Assembly (NCBI RefSeq): GCF_003626695.1 | Contig: NZ_RBAH01000027.1 | Coordinates: forward strand, 61,515-125,514 | Direction of reading: 5' to 3' | DNA: 64,000 nt | Origin: Paenibacillus ginsengarvi | Lineage (GTDB): Bacteria; Bacillota; Bacilli; Paenibacillales; NBRC-103111 | Shown: in pieces, positions 32,446 to 41,026 of the stretch | How the letters are laid out: each line of letters starts with the position of its first letter | Numbering within the stretch: position 1 is the stretch's first letter | Notes under the pieces: model-generated | The model's database searches: none | Told to the model about the DNA's origin: nothing | Seen by the model: the letters and a program-made list of their open reading frames with translations, nothing else | Translations under genes and position numbers: made by a program

Positions 32446-35315
32446 TCCTTGTCTCCTCCCAGCCAACCGGAAATTCTGGATACCAAATGCTGTGTCGACA
32501 AATGCTCGATTTTCGGTCCCGGCAGCGAATACAGGAAGTTCCGCCCATAAGACGTTTCCAGCACTCTCGTATCGTAGATGATAACAACGCCACGATCCTT
32601 TGCGGTGCGAACGAGACGGCCGAACCCTTGCTTGAAACGAATGACCGCCTGGGGCACGGAAAGCGCCGTAAACGGATTTTGGTTGCTCTTCTTTATTTGC
32701 TCGTTTTTCGCTTCGACCAGCGGATGATTCGGCGGCTGGAACGGCAGCCGGACGATGGCCAGACAGGTGAGCGCCTCGCCGGGAATGTCTACCCCTTCCC
32801 AGAAGCTGCTCGTGCCAAGAAGCACGCTCTGCGACTGCGAGCGGAACATCCGGATCAGCTTGCTGCGGTTGCTGCTGTCGACGCCTTGACCGAGTACTTG
32901 AATCGAATGCGGCTTCAAACGCTCCTTCAGCTCCGGATGGATCTGCTTGAGCATCCGGTGCGACGTGAACAGGACGAGCATCCGGCCTTTCGTTTCAACC
33001 GCCACATCGGCTAGAGAACCGACCAGCGCCTCGAGGAAAACGGCGTCCGCCGTAGCGCCTTTGACGCTCGGGAAATCTCTCGGAATGAGCACAAGCGCCT
33101 GCTCCCTGTACTTAAAAGGAGACGACAATTGAATCGTCTTCACCTTCCGCTCGTCCGACAGCGGCTGCAAGCCAAGCTGTGCGGCGCTGTATTGAAACGA
33201 CTTGTTGACCGTCAGCGTAGCGGACGTCAGCACGACCGTGTCCTTCGTATCGAAAAAATGCTGCTTCAGCAGATGGCTCACATCGAGCGGTACGGCAAAC
33301 AATTGCAGCGACTTGCTCTTATAAAACGGCGAAGCTTCCAGCCAGTATACATAATCCGCCTGAGGCATTTGGAGGAAAAACCGCAAAATATCGCGCTGGC
33401 GCAGCAGCTGCTTCACGGAGCCGGACAAATCGGTCAATACGCTGCTTGTCGTAAATTCTTCCGTCTCTTCCTTCAGCTCGGTAATGAGCCGGTCGAGCTT
33501 CTTCGTCACTTCCGTCGCTTCCAAATAAATATTTTCTTCGATCACGAGCAGCGTGTTCCACGACTTCGGCAGCGATTCCGGTTTCAGTCGCAGCACGAGC
33601 TGGCCGGTTTCGTTTCCGGCTGAGTCGCTTCGCTCTCCGATCATCAAGTACAGCAGCTCGGTCAGCTTATCCCATTCTTCCTTGATCCGCACAAGCCGCG
33701 GATAAACCGATTCGATGACCGCGTTCCATTCGGTCGCCTTCTCTTCCGTTCCCCGCTCGAGGCGGAATTGCAAATTCGGCAGCTGACCGCTCTTCGAATC
33801 TTTAAACAGCCATACGAGCGTCCCGACTAACGATCCGTAGTGCAGATCCATGCCGAGATGCTTGCTCGCCACTTCCTCAAAATGATGCGCTTCGTCGATA
33901 ACGAGCTGCTTGTAGGCGGGCAGCAGACGGTTCTCGGCCTGAACGTCCGTAAACAGCAGCGAATGGTTCGTCACGATGACGTCCGCTATATTCGCTTCGT
34001 GGCGGGCCCGGTGGTAAAAGCACTTTTTAAACCACGGACACATCCGGTTCAGGCACGAATCGGTATCGCTTGCGACCGTTTGCCAAAACTCGGCCCCGCG
34101 GCCGGCAAAAAACAGTTCCTCGTCGTCGCCGTGCTGCGTCTCGCTGAGCCAGACGACCATCTGCGCAGCGCTGACCCGGTCTTCCTTCTCGCTGGCAAAA
34201 TCACGATTATACAGCTTCTGCTCGAATTTGCGCAAGCACAAATAGTGACTGCGCCCTTTCAGGATGGAAGCCCGGAAAGGAGCGGGAAAAATATCGTGCA
34301 AAAGCGGAATGTCTCTGGCCCGAAGCTGTTCCTGCAAATTGATCGTGTGCGTGCTGACGATCACCTTCTTGTCTTCCTTGATGCCATAATACAACGAGGG
34401 AATCAAATATCCAAGCGATTTGCCCGTTCCGGTGCCCGCTTCCACCATCAAATGGCGCTCTGCGTCAAACGAGCCTTCCACTTCCATAATCATCTGCTCT
34501 TGCGCCTCGCGCTCTTCGAAATCGTCGAATTTGCTGCGCAGATTCGCTTTGATTTTGCCGTAAAATTCGGCGAACGTTTCGCTTCTGAGCTCGCCTGCCC
34601 CATCCTTGCCTTCCCGTGCAGGCTTCTCTTCATCCCAATCGTCCACGTTCAGCGCGTACTGTCGAAAATAACGGCCCGTTTCGGGGTCGAGGCTCGTTTG
34701 CATCTCTTTGCGCAAGCGCATTTCCTGCATAAACCAGCCCATATCGCTCGGGTCGTTCTCGAATAGCTGGGCTATTTTCTGAACGGTAAGTAGCGGCAGC
34801 TCATCCAGCTTCTCGAGACATTTCAGCCAGATTAACGCCGTCACCTCGGCATCGCTGTCCGCCTGATGCGGCCGGTCATGTTCGAAACCGAAGGCAGCGC
34901 TAACCATCGACAGTTGCAAGCTCGTCAGTCCCGGAAACAAGATGCGAAGTACCGGTATCGTATCCAGTACGCGTCCGTCAAAAGGCAAATATCCGCTCTT
35001 CTCGCTAGCGTAGCGCAAAAACATATGGTCAAATCCGGCGTTATGCGCTACCAAAGCGCTTCCTTCCAGCAGCGGCAGCATATCGGTCAGCACGTCTTCG
35101 ATAGGTGGTGCGTCCGCTACCATGCTATCGGTAATGCCGGTAAGCTGCACGATAAACTCCGGTATGGGCTTGTTCGGCTTTGCCAAAGAAGAGAATCTTT
35201 GGCTAATAGCTCCATCCTCTATAACAACAAGACCAACCTGTATGATATCATCGGAAGGTTGGTCTCCAGTCGTTTCCAAATCGAGTACCGCATATCTCAT
35301 CCGGTTCGTCTTCAA
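32442..35315 (-). CDS. dinG: DinG-type helicase with N-terminal 3'-5' exonuclease domain
   Basis: The 957-residue protein combines a DnaQ-like exonuclease (residues ~6-170, DLETTGD, HNAGFDHMFLR and HQADSDAE) with an XPD/DinG superfamily-2 helicase. Walker A is EAGTGTGKSLGYLIP, the DEAH box is VIDEAHHFEEVA, and motif VI QGFGRLVRT is also present. Four cysteines (one in HYLCLRKF, three in CLNRMCPWFKKC) are positioned as for an iron-sulphur cluster, which some Firmicute DinG proteins lack. The start is the TTG at 35315; an ATG at 35300 is an alternative, and neither has an ideal ribosome-binding site. It is coupled by a 4-bp overlap to rex. Confidence 0.92.
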   Translation of the reverse strand: MKTNRMRYAVLDLETTGDQPSDDIIQVGLVVIEDGAISQRFSSLAKPNKPIPEFIVQLTGITDSMVADAPPIEDVLTDMLPLLEGSALVAHNAGFDHMFLRYASEKSGYLPFDGRVLDTIPVLRILFPGLTSLQLSMVSAAFGFEHDRPHQADSDAEVTALIWLKCLEKLDELPLLTVQKIAQLFENDPSDMGWFMQEMRLRKEMQTSLDPETGRYFRQYALNVDDWDEEKPAREGKDGAGELRSETFAEFYGKIKANLRSKFDDFEEREAQEQMIMEVEGSFDAERHLMVEAGTGTGKSLGYLIPSLYYGIKEDKKVIVSTHTINLQEQLRARDIPLLHDIFPAPFRASILKGRSHYLCLRKFEQKLYNRDFASEKEDRVSAAQMVVWLSETQHGDDEELFFAGRGAEFWQTVASDTDSCLNRMCPWFKKCFYHRARHEANIADVIVTNHSLLFTDVQAENRLLPAYKQLVIDEAHHFEEVASKHLGMDLHYGSLVGTLVWLFKDSKSGQLPNLQFRLERGTEEKATEWNAVIESVYPRLVRIKEEWDKLTELLYLMIGERSDSAGNETGQLVLRLKPESLPKSWNTLLVIEENIYLEATEVTKKLDRLITELKEETEEFTTSSVLTDLSGSVKQLLRQRDILRFFLQMPQADYVYWLEASPFYKSKSLQLFAVPLDVSHLLKQHFFDTKDTVVLTSATLTVNKSFQYSAAQLGLQPLSDERKVKTIQLSSPFKYREQALVLIPRDFPSVKGATADAVFLEALVGSLADVAVETKGRMLVLFTSHRMLKQIHPELKERLKPHSIQVLGQGVDSSNRSKLIRMFRSQSQSVLLGTSSFWEGVDIPGEALTCLAIVRLPFQPPNHPLVEAKNEQIKKSNQNPFTALSVPQAVIRFKQGFGRLVRTAKDRGVVIIYDTRVLETSYGRNFLYSLPGPKIEHLSTQHLVSRISGWLGGDKE

Positions 35316-35371
35316 TCCCTTCTCTACGATTCCCCTTCATACTTATAAAAAAAATATATAAATTTCGGGGC

Positions 35372-35422
35372 CCCCGCAAAGTAACTGGAGTATTTTCGAA
35401 ACCTGAACTCCACTTTGTGGGG
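35372..35422. repeat. Hairpin element 1 with CCCCGCAAAGT arms
   Basis: CCCCGCAAAGT (35372-35382) pairs with ACTTTGTGGGG (35412-35422) allowing one G-U pair. Inside it GGAGT (35387-35391) pairs with ACTCC (35407-35411). Its arm sequence recurs in element 2. Confidence 0.7.
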
Positions 35423-35489
35423 TAATTGTAGCATACCAAATTCGAAACGTAAAAGGGAAGGGCTTATTCCGAATGTTTGTTTGTATGTG

Positions 35490-35539
35490 CCCCGCAAAGC
35501 GATAGCACATTAGCTGTAAATACTTGTTACTTTGCGGGG
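35490..35539. repeat. Hairpin element 2 with CCCCGCAAAG arms
   Basis: CCCCGCAAAG (35490-35499) and CTTTGCGGGG (35530-35539) form a perfect 10-bp stem around a 30-nt loop. The same arm occurs in element 1, 68 bp away, with the same size of unit (about 50 bp), as in REP/BIME-type repeats. Confidence 0.7.
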
Positions 35540-35564
35540 AATACCAGGAGCTAAATAAATAATT

Positions 35565-36212
35565 TCAATGAATAAATCCGTTGCCGGAGCTTGATGCGCC
35601 GCCGATCTGGGACAAACAGATGCCCATATTGATCATCGGTTCGACACTTGTCGGGTCGAGCGAATACGCCAGCTTGAACAAGCTTTGGGCTTGCTCCATA
35701 TTCGCATTTTTGGCTTGAATACAGCCCATTGCATTATAAGATATGGCCTTCATCTGCGAGTGCTCGGCAAAGGAAGTAATGAACCGGAAATGCCGGTACG
35801 CCTCGACATCGTTGTCCAGCCGCATATGGCTCATCGCCAAATATAACCGGCCAAGCAAAAAATCCGGGTGCTGCTCCAGCATACTTTCGAATTGCAGCGC
35901 CGCCTTGTCGAACATGAGCAGTTGAAAGTAGCCCTGCCCTTTCTTGAACGTATCGGACGATTCGAGCGCCGCTTGGTGCGGATCGGGCGCAGCCGCTTGA
36001 GCGTCGGCCCAGCCGTTTTTCTGAATCGACTCGAGAGCTCGGGATAGCTTTTCTTCAAATTGCAGCCATTCCTCGATAAACGAATCGCTCATCGATTTTA
36101 ACATTTCCAGCTTTTCGTTCAGATCCTGCTTGCCTTGGACGCCCACTGTCGGATACTGCTTCATCACTTCATCCAGTGTATCATTCATCGTGGCGAACAA
36201 CTGTTTCAACAT
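35565..36212 (-). CDS. Tetratricopeptide repeat protein
   Basis: The 215-residue soluble protein has an N-terminal helical segment (residues ~1-85) and then TPR-like helix pairs (residues ~90-210, FKKGQGYFQLLMFDKAALQFE, LGRLYLAMSHMRLDNDVEAY, AMGCIQAKNANMEQAQSLFKLAYSLDP). No signal peptide or membrane helix. It lies 20 bp downstream of panD and is probably in the pan transcript. It likely mediates protein contacts; partner unknown. TPR proteins are diverse, so nothing more specific can be said. Confidence 0.82.
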   Translation of the reverse strand: MLKQLFATMNDTLDEVMKQYPTVGVQGKQDLNEKLEMLKSMSDSFIEEWLQFEEKLSRALESIQKNGWADAQAAAPDPHQAALESSDTFKKGQGYFQLLMFDKAALQFESMLEQHPDFLLGRLYLAMSHMRLDNDVEAYRHFRFITSFAEHSQMKAISYNAMGCIQAKNANMEQAQSLFKLAYSLDPTSVEPMINMGICLSQIGGASSSGNGFIH

Positions 36213-36232
36213 GACCTGATCCCACCTTGCCG

Positions 36233-36616
36233 TTACAAGATTGTGGAATGCGTCTCCACGTTTAACGTGTCGATGACTTTGTTGCCTTCTCCCATAATGG
36301 CGATTCGAGGCTTATAAACTTTGGCTTCCTCACGCGTCATCATCGCATAGGCGATGATGATGACCGTATCGCCGGGGTGGACGAGACGGGCTGCCGCGCC
36401 GTTCAGGCAGATTACGCCCGAGCCGCGTGGACCGGGAATCACATAAGTTTCGAGGCGCGCTCCGTTGTTATTATCTACAACCTGCACTTTTTCATTAGGC
36501 AAAAGTTCAACCAAGTCCATTAAATCCTCGTCGATCGTAATGCTGCCCACATAATTCAAATTCGCCTCCGTGACGGTGGCGCGGTGTATTTTCGATTTCA
36601 TCATGGTCAAAAACAT
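36233..36616 (-). CDS. panD: Aspartate 1-decarboxylase proenzyme
   Basis: The 127-residue pyruvoyl enzyme makes beta-alanine from aspartate for pantothenate. The self-cleavage site Gly24-Ser25 lies in NYVGSITID, giving the pyruvoyl group at Ser25. Catalytic-site residues are in MMKSKIHRATVTEANLNY and the GPRGSGVICLNGAAARL loop. GGGAGGGAG precedes the ATG. Order panB-panC-panD on one strand matches B. subtilis. It is 24 bp downstream of panC. Confidence 0.96.
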   Translation of the reverse strand: MFLTMMKSKIHRATVTEANLNYVGSITIDEDLMDLVELLPNEKVQVVDNNNGARLETYVIPGPRGSGVICLNGAAARLVHPGDTVIIIAYAMMTREEAKVYKPRIAIMGEGNKVIDTLNVETHSTIL

Positions 36617-36640
36617 GGCAAGCTCTCCCTCCCTCTCTCT

Positions 36641-37516
36641 TCAGCCGAAAATGCGGTTGTCGATCAGACGCGTGCCGCCGAACTTGACCGCAAGCGCCAC
36701 AAGTATCGGCTGATTGGCGTGCCACTCTTCCATAGACGCAACCGGCTCAAGACCGGGATACGTGCGGATTTCCGCATAATCGATGCGCGCAAGCGGTGCA
36801 CTTTCAATATTTCCGCGAATATGCTGCGTCAGCTTTTCAATCGTCATACCGGGCTCCGCGACCCAATCGTCGATACGGCGCAGCGTTTCGATCAGCACTA
36901 CGGCCTGCTTGCGCTGCTCTTCGTTCAAATAAACGTTACGGGAGCTCATGGCAAGCCCGTCAGGCTCACGCAGCGTCTCGCAGCGAACGATGCGAACCGG
37001 CGAGTTCAGATCGGCCGTAAACTGCTCGATCACGGCTACCTGCTGAGCGTCCTTCATCCCGAAGTAAGCCTGGTCCGGCTGCACGATATGGAACAGCTTC
37101 GTTACGACGGTCGCCACGCCGTCGAAATGGCCGGGGCGGGATGCGCCGCACAATACGTCTGTAATCGAGGTAACGATCACCTTCGTTTTGATCGGAGCGG
37201 GATACATCTCCTGAACGGAAGGCATAAACACAAAGTCCGCTCCCGCTTCCTCCGCAAGGCGTAAATCCCGCTCCGCATCGCGCGGATATTTATCGAAATC
37301 TTCGGTCGGACCGAATTGCAGCGGATTGACAAAAATGCTGACGACGACTAGATCGCATTCGCTTTTGGCCCGCCGGATCAGGCTCATATGTCCTTCGTGC
37401 AAATATCCCATCGTAGGGATCATGCCGACTGTCGAAGTGAGTTTCGTTTGTTCCACAGCCCGTCTCGCTTGCTTCAGCGCCGAGCGTATATCGTTTATTG
37501 TGTGCAGAGCCTGCAT
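36641..37516 (-). CDS. panC: Pantothenate synthetase
   Basis: The 291-residue enzyme condenses pantoate with beta-alanine using ATP. It has the nucleotidyl-transferase motif PTMGYLHEGHMSLIRRA (HxGH, residues ~34-50), FVNPLQFGPTEDFDKYPR, and the second ATP site in LAMSSRNVYL (KMSKS-like). It lies 25 bp downstream of panB and is the middle gene of the pan operon. The length matches the family. Confidence 0.96.
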   Translation of the reverse strand: MQALHTINDIRSALKQARRAVEQTKLTSTVGMIPTMGYLHEGHMSLIRRAKSECDLVVVSIFVNPLQFGPTEDFDKYPRDAERDLRLAEEAGADFVFMPSVQEMYPAPIKTKVIVTSITDVLCGASRPGHFDGVATVVTKLFHIVQPDQAYFGMKDAQQVAVIEQFTADLNSPVRIVRCETLREPDGLAMSSRNVYLNEEQRKQAVVLIETLRRIDDWVAEPGMTIEKLTQHIRGNIESAPLARIDYAEIRTYPGLEPVASMEEWHANQPILVALAVKFGGTRLIDNRIFG

Positions 37517-37541
37517 ACCAGAGATCCACTCCCGTTATTCA

Positions 37542-38402
37542 TTACTTATCCTTTTTGTCGCCGCCGTACAGATGTCCGGCGATTTCCAATTCGGCATGGA
37601 ACGTATGCTCGGCGGCCGGGAAGCTGCGGCTTTTGACGTCATTGACATATTCGGCGATCCCTTTACGAATAGAATCTCCAATGTTCGCGTACGTTTTAAC
37701 GAATTTTTTGGGATACAGCGGCGACGAATATTGCAGCATATCGTGAAATACGAGCACCTGACCGTCGCAATGCGGTCCGGCCCCGATGCCGATCGTCGGA
37801 ATCGACAGCTGCTTCGTAATTTGCTCGGACAGCTCGTCGGTTACAAGCTCCAGCACAATGGCGAACGCCCCCGCCTGCTCCAGCGCTTTCGCGTCCTCGA
37901 GCAGCTTCTTCGCCTGCTCGCTATTTTTTCCCTGCACCTTATAACCGCCGATCTGGTAGACCGATTGCGGCGTTAATCCTATATGTCCCATAACCGGAAC
38001 GCCCGCTTTGACGCTGGCTTCCACTGTATGGGCGATTTCCGTTCCGCCCTCCATCTTGACCGCTTTGCACAAGCCTTCGCGCATAAGACGGCCGATGTTC
38101 TGCAGCGATTGGTCGATGGAGCCGTGATACGTCATGAACGGCATATCGGCTACGACGAACGGCTCGGTAACGGCCCGGGTGACCATCTTTGTATGGTAAA
38201 TGATTTCGTCCAGCGTCACCGGCAGCGTGGACTGTTGTCCTTGAACGACATTGCCGAGCGAATCGCCCACCAGAATGACGTCGACCCCCGCTTCCTCCGC
38301 AAGCTTGGCGGAAGGATAGTCGTAGGCGGTGATCATTGAGATCGGGATGCCTTCACTTTTCATCTTTTTCATTTTCGTCGTGCTCATTTTTTTCGGTTCC
38401 AT
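37542..38402 (-). CDS. panB: 3-methyl-2-oxobutanoate hydroxymethyltransferase
   Basis: The 286-residue enzyme transfers a hydroxymethyl group from methylene-tetrahydrofolate to ketoisovalerate, giving ketopantoate. It shows MITAYDYPSAKLAEEAGVD, the metal site VILVGDSLGNVVQGQ, GHIGLTPQSV and GIGAGPHCDGQVLVFHDML. The best start is the ATG at 38402; a further upstream in-frame codon would lie inside the leader terminator region. It is the first gene of panBCD and is preceded by a ~230-nt leader with a terminator and a competing helix, implying transcription attenuation. Confidence 0.95.
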   Translation of the reverse strand: MEPKKMSTTKMKKMKSEGIPISMITAYDYPSAKLAEEAGVDVILVGDSLGNVVQGQQSTLPVTLDEIIYHTKMVTRAVTEPFVVADMPFMTYHGSIDQSLQNIGRLMREGLCKAVKMEGGTEIAHTVEASVKAGVPVMGHIGLTPQSVYQIGGYKVQGKNSEQAKKLLEDAKALEQAGAFAIVLELVTDELSEQITKQLSIPTIGIGAGPHCDGQVLVFHDMLQYSSPLYPKKFVKTYANIGDSIRKGIAEYVNDVKSRSFPAAEHTFHAELEIAGHLYGGDKKDK

Positions 38403-38450
38403 CCGGACACCAACTTTCCTAATGTTGGCCCCGAACCGACGCGCAAACGT

Positions 38451-38634
38451 AAAAAAACCTTTTGGCCGAAAGCCAAAAGGAGTTCGCTGCAACAGGAAAC
38501 AACATTCGAACGTTGTTTGTTTTCCGTCTCGGTCCTTTTGGGCTCAGAGCAGAATTACGGTCTTGCCTGATTACATTAACAAACGATATATCGATAAGCA
38601 GCGAGTGCAGTTCCGGGTAGGATACCGCCTCTTG
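38451..38634 (-). ncRNA. Regulatory leader of panBCD with terminator and alternative antiterminator
   Basis: On the minus strand the leader ends in an intrinsic terminator: CCTTTTGGC (38472-38480) pairs with GCCAAAAGG (38458-38466), with a 5-nt loop and a seven-T run. Upstream, CCAAAAGGA (38533-38541) can instead pair perfectly with TCCTTTTGG (38473-38481), which would destroy the terminator. A separate hairpin with GTTGTTT arms lies between. The layout is that of an attenuator or riboswitch. The known 'pan' RNA motif occurs upstream of panB in Firmicutes, and this could be a member, but I cannot confirm the match by eye. Confidence 0.72.
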
Positions 38635-38640
38635 GCTCTC

Positions 38641-38669
38641 ATTATACCAGAGTGTTTACCATTTAGACA
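38641..38669 (-). promoter_or_regulatory. Extended -10 promoter of the panBCD leader
   Basis: The minus strand reads TGGTATAAT at 38649-38641, an extended -10 element. A poor -35 (TGTCTA, 38664-38669) lies 17 bp upstream. The start is expected near 38634. Confidence 0.6.
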
Positions 38670-38727
38670 TCCTTTTTTCGGGGAGCCCCAGCCTCGATGC
38701 CTTGTCTCCACTTAGCAGTGTTCTTTT

Positions 38728-39687
38728 TCAAATTTCCGCAGAATACAGCTTCGTTAGCGTACCGTCGGACTGACGGACGAGCAGAGCCCCCATTTCGTCG
38801 ATCGACTCCGCCACCCCTTCGACATTCCCCTTCGTGGTGCGTGCGAGCAGCGGACGGCCAAGTGAAATCGTCAACGCCTCCCAAGCGACCCGGATCGGCT
38901 CAAAGCCTTCCTCGTGGTACAGTGTGTACAACTGCTCGAATTGCTCCAGAAACGTCCGGATCAGCTCGCTCCGGTTCCATTCGGCGCCGGATGTGATCCG
39001 AAGCGATGTAGCCTTCTCCAGCAGCTCTCCAGTATAGTCTTCGGCGCGCAGATTAACGCTTATGCCGATTCCGGCGATCACATATTTCAGACGTTCGTCC
39101 TCCGCGCTCGACTCCAGCAAAATGCCGCTAACTTTCTTCCCTTCGATCAGCAAATCGTTCGGCCATTTGATCGCTACCGGAACCTGCTCGATTTGACGGA
39201 TCGCCCGGCACAACGCTACCGCGACAAGCAGCGTAAGCTGCGGCGTAAACTGGAGCGGAACGAGCGGCCGAAGAATGAGGCTCATCCAGACGCCTTTTCC
39301 TTTCGGCGAATGCCAGCTGCGCCCCATCCGTCCGCGCCCGGCCGTTTGCTGCTCGGCCAGCACGAGCGTACCTTCCGCCGCTCCTTGCGAGGCGAATTTA
39401 TGGGCGACCGTCTGCGTCGATTCCACCGAATCGAAAAGCTTGATCGTCCGTCCCATCGTTGTTGTATGCAGCTTGGACAGCAGCTCCGCGAGGTCGTATC
39501 GATCGGGCACCCCAGTAAGCCGGTATCCTCTGCGCGGTACGGCCTCGAACGAATAACCCTGATCTCTCAGGGCGCTAATATGCTTCCAGACCGCCGTACG
39601 GCTGCAGCCGAGCTTCTCGCTAAGCTGCTCCCCGGATATGTATTCGTTTGGATGTAACTCGAAGTAAGCCAGTATTTGTCGATCCAT
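38728..39687 (-). CDS. birA: Biotin operon repressor / biotin-[acetyl-CoA-carboxylase] ligase
   Basis: The 319-residue bifunctional protein has an N-terminal winged helix (residues ~1-60, EQLSEKLGCSRTAVWKHISAL). A biotin ligase core follows with GRGRMGRSWHSP (biotinyl-adenylate loop), IKWPNDLLIEGKKVSGIL (catalytic Lys) and a small C-terminal SH3-like domain. It activates biotin and attaches it to carboxylases, and the HTH suggests it also represses biotin genes. Its start codon overlaps the cca stop by one base (TAATG). The pan leader follows downstream and has its own promoter. Confidence 0.96.
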   Translation of the reverse strand: MDRQILAYFELHPNEYISGEQLSEKLGCSRTAVWKHISALRDQGYSFEAVPRRGYRLTGVPDRYDLAELLSKLHTTTMGRTIKLFDSVESTQTVAHKFASQGAAEGTLVLAEQQTAGRGRMGRSWHSPKGKGVWMSLILRPLVPLQFTPQLTLLVAVALCRAIRQIEQVPVAIKWPNDLLIEGKKVSGILLESSAEDERLKYVIAGIGISVNLRAEDYTGELLEKATSLRITSGAEWNRSELIRTFLEQFEQLYTLYHEEGFEPIRVAWEALTISLGRPLLARTTKGNVEGVAESIDEMGALLVRQSDGTLTKLYSAEI

Positions 39688-40982
39688 TATGCATTGTCCC
39701 GCTTTACCCGTATTTTAGCTATTTCCAAAAGGCTCGTCCGCTCGTTCGGAATAGTTCCCAGCGCGACTTCCGCAAGCAGCTCCTGAAGCAGAAGGCCCAG
39801 CCACGGACCGGGCCGCTTGTCCAGCAGCGCTGCAACCTCCGACCCGCCGATCGCCAGATCGGTAACCTTGTCGGCCGCCACAAGCTCCACCCATTCTTCC
39901 GCCCGCTTAGCAAAAACGAGCCAGCCGCGTTCGCCAAGCGCTTCCTCGCGCCATGCCGCGAGCCGCAGCCATTCCCGCACTAGCGGCTTGCCGAATTCGA
40001 CACAGACCAAAGCAACCAGGCCATAGCCTGCTTTTGCGTTCTCAGCCGTATCCGAAGCGCGAATAACGTCTGTTGCCCGTTCCTTCATCCAAGCGTCCGC
40101 CTTGAGCAGCTTAACGACCGCGTCGCTTTTTTTGCCGGCGAACTTGAGCCGCTTCATCGCCTCTTTTGCCGCTTCGGCATCCATTCCGAGTTGCACGAAG
40201 AGCGCTGTCCAGCGAAGCTCCGAGCCTTCGATAAGCCCGAGCACGGCAGGCCACGCCGGTTCGGTCCCGGCTTCTCCGTTTGCCAGAGGCCAATCGATTG
40301 GCTGCTTGAAATGACGGGGCAGACGGCTCCGGTACAGCAGCTCGGCTGCCCGGTCCGGCGCGTGGCCCGAAATCATTTTGTCCAGCTCCGCACTAACCCG
40401 CTCCATCGCCACATGGCTCAGCAGCGCCGCGTGAGCGAGCAGCGCGCTCCACGTATCCGGCTCCAGCTCGAAGCCGTACTCGCACGCAAAACGAATGCCG
40501 CGCAGCATCCGAAGCGCATCCTCGTGAAACCGCTCCATCGGATCGCCGACCGCGCGAACCAGCTTCGCCGCCAAGTCGGCTTGTCCCCCGAACGGATCGA
40601 TGCAGCTGCCATCAGCCGCGATCGCCATCGCATTGATCGTAAAATCGCGTCGGCGCAAATCTTCGTTCAGATCGGAAATAAACTCGACCGACTTCGGCTT
40701 GCGAAATAACTCGTACTCGGATTCTTTGCGAAACGTGGTCACTTCAAACGTATACCGCTCCATAATGACCGTAACCGTGCCATGCTGGAGACCGGTCGGA
40801 GCGGTTCTCGCAAACAACCGCATAACTTGCTCCGGCAGCGCCGACGTAGCGATATCGATATCTTTGAGCGGACGCCCCAGAAGCTTGTCCCTGACGCAGC
40901 CGCCCACGAAATAAGCTTCGTAGCCGGCTTCGCCGAGACGGGCAAGCACTTCCTTTCCTTCAAGCTCCATCGCTTCCGACAT
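39687..40982 (-). CDS. cca: CCA-adding enzyme (tRNA nucleotidyltransferase)
   Basis: The 431-residue class II nucleotidyltransferase adds or repairs the CCA end of tRNAs. The head domain has YFVGGCVRDKLLGRPLKDIDIATSA, with the G-G and DxD metal motifs (residues ~21-45). RRRDFTINAMA and EDALRMLRGIRFACEYGF follow. The helical body and tail occupy the C-terminal half. I start it at the ATG at 40982, with GGAGAAAGGAAAGG upstream. A codon 19 residues earlier overlaps bshA. The order bshA-cca-birA is conserved in Bacillus. Confidence 0.95.
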   Translation of the reverse strand: MSEAMELEGKEVLARLGEAGYEAYFVGGCVRDKLLGRPLKDIDIATSALPEQVMRLFARTAPTGLQHGTVTVIMERYTFEVTTFRKESEYELFRKPKSVEFISDLNEDLRRRDFTINAMAIAADGSCIDPFGGQADLAAKLVRAVGDPMERFHEDALRMLRGIRFACEYGFELEPDTWSALLAHAALLSHVAMERVSAELDKMISGHAPDRAAELLYRSRLPRHFKQPIDWPLANGEAGTEPAWPAVLGLIEGSELRWTALFVQLGMDAEAAKEAMKRLKFAGKKSDAVVKLLKADAWMKERATDVIRASDTAENAKAGYGLVALVCVEFGKPLVREWLRLAAWREEALGERGWLVFAKRAEEWVELVAADKVTDLAIGGSEVAALLDKRPGPWLGLLLQELLAEVALGTIPNERTSLLEIAKIRVKRDNA

Positions 40983-41026
40983 GATTCGCCTTTCCTTTCT
41001 CCGTAATACGCTCACCTGGATCGTTA

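Larger units (their letters stand above)
35316..35564. other. Intergenic region between the TPR gene and dinG with paired hairpins
   Basis: Apart from two tandem hairpin elements sharing a CCCCGCAAAG arm (listed separately), I see no gene. The minus-strand message of the TPR gene converges into none here, because dinG lies downstream in the same direction; the hairpins may therefore be mRNA punctuation between the two. Confidence 0.5.

Noticed and set aside
33840..34766. 308-codon plus-strand frame inside dinG.
   Set aside because: It is antisense to the exonuclease and helicase domains of dinG, with no motif of its own.
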